Shown: positions 61,836 to 64,000 of the stretch, piece by piece | Position numbering within the stretch: the stretch's first letter is position 1 | Layout: every line of letters begins with the position of its first letter | From: Halomarina salina | GTDB taxonomy: Archaea > Halobacteriota > Halobacteria > Halobacteriales > Haloarculaceae | Assembly: GCF_023074835.1 (NCBI RefSeq) | Contig: NZ_JALLGW010000003.1 | Location: forward strand, 186,001 to 250,000 | Length of the DNA: 64,000 nt | Direction of reading: 5' to 3' | Program-made: the position numbers and the translations under genes | Notes under the pieces: model-generated | What the model saw: only the letters and a program-made list of their open reading frames with translations | What the model was told of the DNA's origin: nothing | Databases searched by the model: none

Positions 61836-63827
61836 ATGAACGACTCAACCGTCACCCGCGAACGGGCGCTCTCGGGGCTCATCTACGTCATCGGCGTCGC
61901 GCTGACAGCGTACATGCTGTACTACGCCTACGAACGACCGTTCGTCCGGGTCAGACACTCCAACCTCTTCCTCGGGGTCGGCGTCGCCCTGTTCTACCTC
62001 TACGAGACGAAGAAGCACGTCTTCGGCACCGAGGATGTCGAGGCGTACCGCGACCGCGACCTCGACCACGACGGCTCCCTCGGTAGCCGCCTCCGGTCGC
62101 TCCTCGGACCGTACGACGGGATTTTCACGCTGCTCGGGGCCGTCGTCGCGGTCGCCGTCGCGGCGTACATCGAGCTGAACTTCCAGCGCCTCCAGTTCGA
62201 CGCCCCCATCCTCGGGTACACCGAGATGGACTTCGTCGTCGGCGCGCTCATCGTCCTGCTCGTCGCCGACGCGACCAGACGCGCCTACGGCCTGGCCATC
62301 ACCTCGGTGGTCGTCGTCGCCGTCGCCTACGCGATGGCCGGGCCGTGGCTCCCCGGCTTCCTCGGTCACACGGGGATGTCCTGGCAGGACGTCGCCCGGT
62401 TCGGAGCCGTGGGGCTCACCGGCACGTACGGGTTCATCCTCGGCGTCGGGACGACCTGGGTCGCCATCTTCATCATGTTCGCCGGGATGGCGAAGACCTA
62501 CGGAGCGCTCGACTACATCCTCGACGTGGGGACGGAACTCGGCAACAAGCTCCGGTCGGGCGTCGTGCAGGTCTCGGTCGTCTCCAGCATGGCGATGGGC
62601 TCCATCACGGGGAGCGCCGCCGCCAACACCGCGACGACCGGGAGCTTCACCATCCCGATGATGCAGCGACAGGGCGTCCGCGACGACTTCGCGGCGGCCA
62701 TCGAGAGCGTCGCCTCCTCGGGCGGACAGATGATGCCGCCCGTGATGGGCGTCGCGGCGTTCATCATGGCCGACATCCTGCAGGTGCCGTACGTCCGCAT
62801 CATCCAGGCCAGCCTGATTCCGGCACTGCTGTTCTACTTCAGCGTCGGTATCGCCGTCCAGTTCGTCGTGTTGCGCTTCGGCTGGACCACCGAGCGGACC
62901 GGCGAGTTCGACCGGAGCGTCCTCCGGGGGGGTGCGCACTTCGCCGTCCCGCTGGCCGTTCTGGTCTACACGCTCGTCGTCCTGCGGCTCACGCCGCTGA
63001 GCGCCGGGCTCTACACGACCGTGACGATGGTCGTGACGATGTACGTCCGGAACCTCGTCGTCGACGGGCCGTCCGTCGGGACGCTGGTCGGGACGACCCG
63101 GGAGACGCTCCGGGGCTTCCGCGACGGCGCGGTCGAGATGGCTCCGCTCGTCGGCGTGCTCGCCGCGATGGGTATCATTATCAGCATGCTCACCCAGACC
63201 GGTCTGGCCCAGAAGATCAGCATCCGTATGGTAGGGCTGGCTGGCGGCGTCCTCGTCGCGGTGCTCCTGATGGCGATGGTGCTCAGCATCCTGTTCGGAC
63301 TGGGGATGCCGACGCCCGCCGCCTACATCCTGGTGGTCATCCTCGTCGCGCCGGGCATCATCGAGGTGGGCGTCCCGCAGATAACCGCCCACCTCTTCGT
63401 CTTCTACTTCGCGATGCTCTCCGCTATCACGCCACCGGTGGCTGTGGCGGTGGCCGTCGGGGCGCGCATCGCGGACGCTGACTTCCTGCAGACGGGGAAG
63501 CAGGCGCTGCGCATCGGTGCGCCGGGCTTCTTCATCCCCTTCGCGTTCATCTCCAATCGGAGTCTCATCTTCTGGTCGTTCCCGGCGACGCTGCTCCACG
63601 CGGGTATCGTCTTCGTGGGGGTCGTCGCACTGGTGGCGGCGACCACCGGCTTCGACGGGAAACACCACCTCGGCCTGCCCCACCGGGCGGCGTACATCGC
63701 GCTCTCGTTCGTCGCGCTCTACGCCCCGATGACCGGTGTACAGGTCGTCGCGGCGACGCTCGCACTCGCCGGGCTGGGACTGAGCCAGCTCGACCGCCTG
63801 CCAGCCGCCGTGTCACCGTCGAAGTAG
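61836..63827 (+). CDS. TRAP transporter fused permease subunit (TAXI type)
   Basis: 663 residues with about 16 or more membrane segments; the small (DctQ) and large (DctM) permeases are fused as usual for TAXI systems. The motif GSAAANTATTGSFTIPMMQRQG near 255-280 and SSGGQMMPPVMGVAAFIMADIL near 290-312 are characteristic of the family. It starts 9 nt after the binding-protein stop, in the same operon. It imports an organic acid with Na+ or H+; the neighbouring acyl-CoA genes make it a plausible substrate supplier. Confidence 0.93.
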   Translation: MNDSTVTRERALSGLIYVIGVALTAYMLYYAYERPFVRVRHSNLFLGVGVALFYLYETKKHVFGTEDVEAYRDRDLDHDGSLGSRLRSLLGPYDGIFTLLGAVVAVAVAAYIELNFQRLQFDAPILGYTEMDFVVGALIVLLVADATRRAYGLAITSVVVVAVAYAMAGPWLPGFLGHTGMSWQDVARFGAVGLTGTYGFILGVGTTWVAIFIMFAGMAKTYGALDYILDVGTELGNKLRSGVVQVSVVSSMAMGSITGSAAANTATTGSFTIPMMQRQGVRDDFAAAIESVASSGGQMMPPVMGVAAFIMADILQVPYVRIIQASLIPALLFYFSVGIAVQFVVLRFGWTTERTGEFDRSVLRGGAHFAVPLAVLVYTLVVLRLTPLSAGLYTTVTMVVTMYVRNLVVDGPSVGTLVGTTRETLRGFRDGAVEMAPLVGVLAAMGIIISMLTQTGLAQKISIRMVGLAGGVLVAVLLMAMVLSILFGLGMPTPAAYILVVILVAPGIIEVGVPQITAHLFVFYFAMLSAITPPVAVAVAVGARIADADFLQTGKQALRIGAPGFFIPFAFISNRSLIFWSFPATLLHAGIVFVGVVALVAATTGFDGKHHLGLPHRAAYIALSFVALYAPMTGVQVVAATLALAGLGLSQLDRLPAAVSPSK

Positions 63828-64000
63828 GTGTCTCGCGTCCCCCGTCGCCCCTCTGTATCACGAGACGGCGTACCTCGCTCGACCCGCGGCGAGGTGTCGT
63901 GCAGGGTGTGTCGTAATGGTGATCTGTGAGTACGAGACCCTCGTTACAGGGTCGACTCCCTGAGCGTCGAGCCGACCCCTCGCACCGATGGCGAGCGCTT
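63828..64000. other. Right window end, no gene identified
   Basis: The last 173 bp after the TRAP permease hold no supported ORF or RNA gene; the window ends in non-coding or partial sequence. Confidence 0.5.

Overview
The window is from a halophilic archaeon (class Halobacteria). The evidence is very high G+C coding DNA, Asp/Glu-rich and Lys-poor proteins, twin-arginine signals with lipoboxes on exported proteins, TATA-like boxes about 25-32 nt before start codons (leaderless transcripts), and an archaeal Orc1/Cdc6 gene. The genus cannot be fixed from the sequence. An origin next to so much accessory catabolism would fit a megaplasmid or secondary replicon, but that is inference.

Layout. 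Positions 1-2966 hold a probable replication origin: a 24-bp element (core TTACACTCTTGACGAGGGGT) occurs once on the left in reverse orientation and six times on the right in forward orientation, with an AT-rich stretch between, followed by orc1/cdc6. From 3.3 to 11.4 kb lie sugar oxidoreductases (Gfo/Idh/MocA, extended SDR, two aldo-keto reductases, a TIM-barrel sugar isomerase), a lipoprotein and an IclR regulator. From 11.6 to 22.3 kb is a glucuronoxylan block: GH67 alpha-glucuronidase, mannonate dehydratase, a MATE transporter, a cytoplasmic GH10 xylanase, a Tat-exported GH10-like dockerin protein, a 2-keto-3-deoxypentonate dehydratase (xacE-like) and a GH43 beta-xylosidase. From 22.3 to 26.6 kb are an overlapping pair of exported proteins (FG-GAP/ASPIC lipoprotein and a Tat protein), a HEAT-repeat protein and a small membrane protein. 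A peptide/oligosaccharide-type ABC importer occupies 26.8-32.9 kb. From 34 to 50 kb follow GH3 enzymes, xylose dehydrogenase (xacA-like), uronate isomerase, ketoglutarate semialdehyde dehydrogenase (xacF-like), xylonate dehydratase (xacD-like), SDRs and an aldo-keto reductase. Malic enzyme, an orphan TrkA-N protein, an IS630-type HTH protein and a galactonate dehydratase/SDR pair follow. The last 8 kb carry a second IclR gene, a glutaryl-CoA-dehydrogenase-like enzyme overlapping a thiolase, another acyl-CoA dehydrogenase and a TAXI-type TRAP transporter.

How the parts fit (inference from families). Xylan is cut outside the cell, oligosaccharides enter through the ABC importer, and signal-less GH67, GH10, GH43 and GH3 enzymes finish hydrolysis in the cytoplasm. 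Xylose then follows the oxidative pathway known from Haloferax volcanii (XacA, XacD, XacE, XacF) to 2-oxoglutarate. Glucuronate follows UxaC and UxuA to 2-keto-3-deoxygluconate, with an SDR as candidate for the missing fructuronate reductase. No xylonolactonase, KDG kinase or KDPG aldolase is seen. Malic enzyme could connect C4 acids to pyruvate. IclR-type regulators, the class to which H. volcanii XacR belongs, sit at both ends of the catabolic region.

Most notable observations: the origin with its own ORB type; an exported GH10-like protein whose acid/base Glu is replaced by His and which ends in a dockerin-like EF-hand pair; a co-encoded exported pair of unknown role; a 34-residue zinc-ribbon protein; and several clean dyads at promoters. 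I saw no tRNA, rRNA, CRISPR array or complete insertion sequence.
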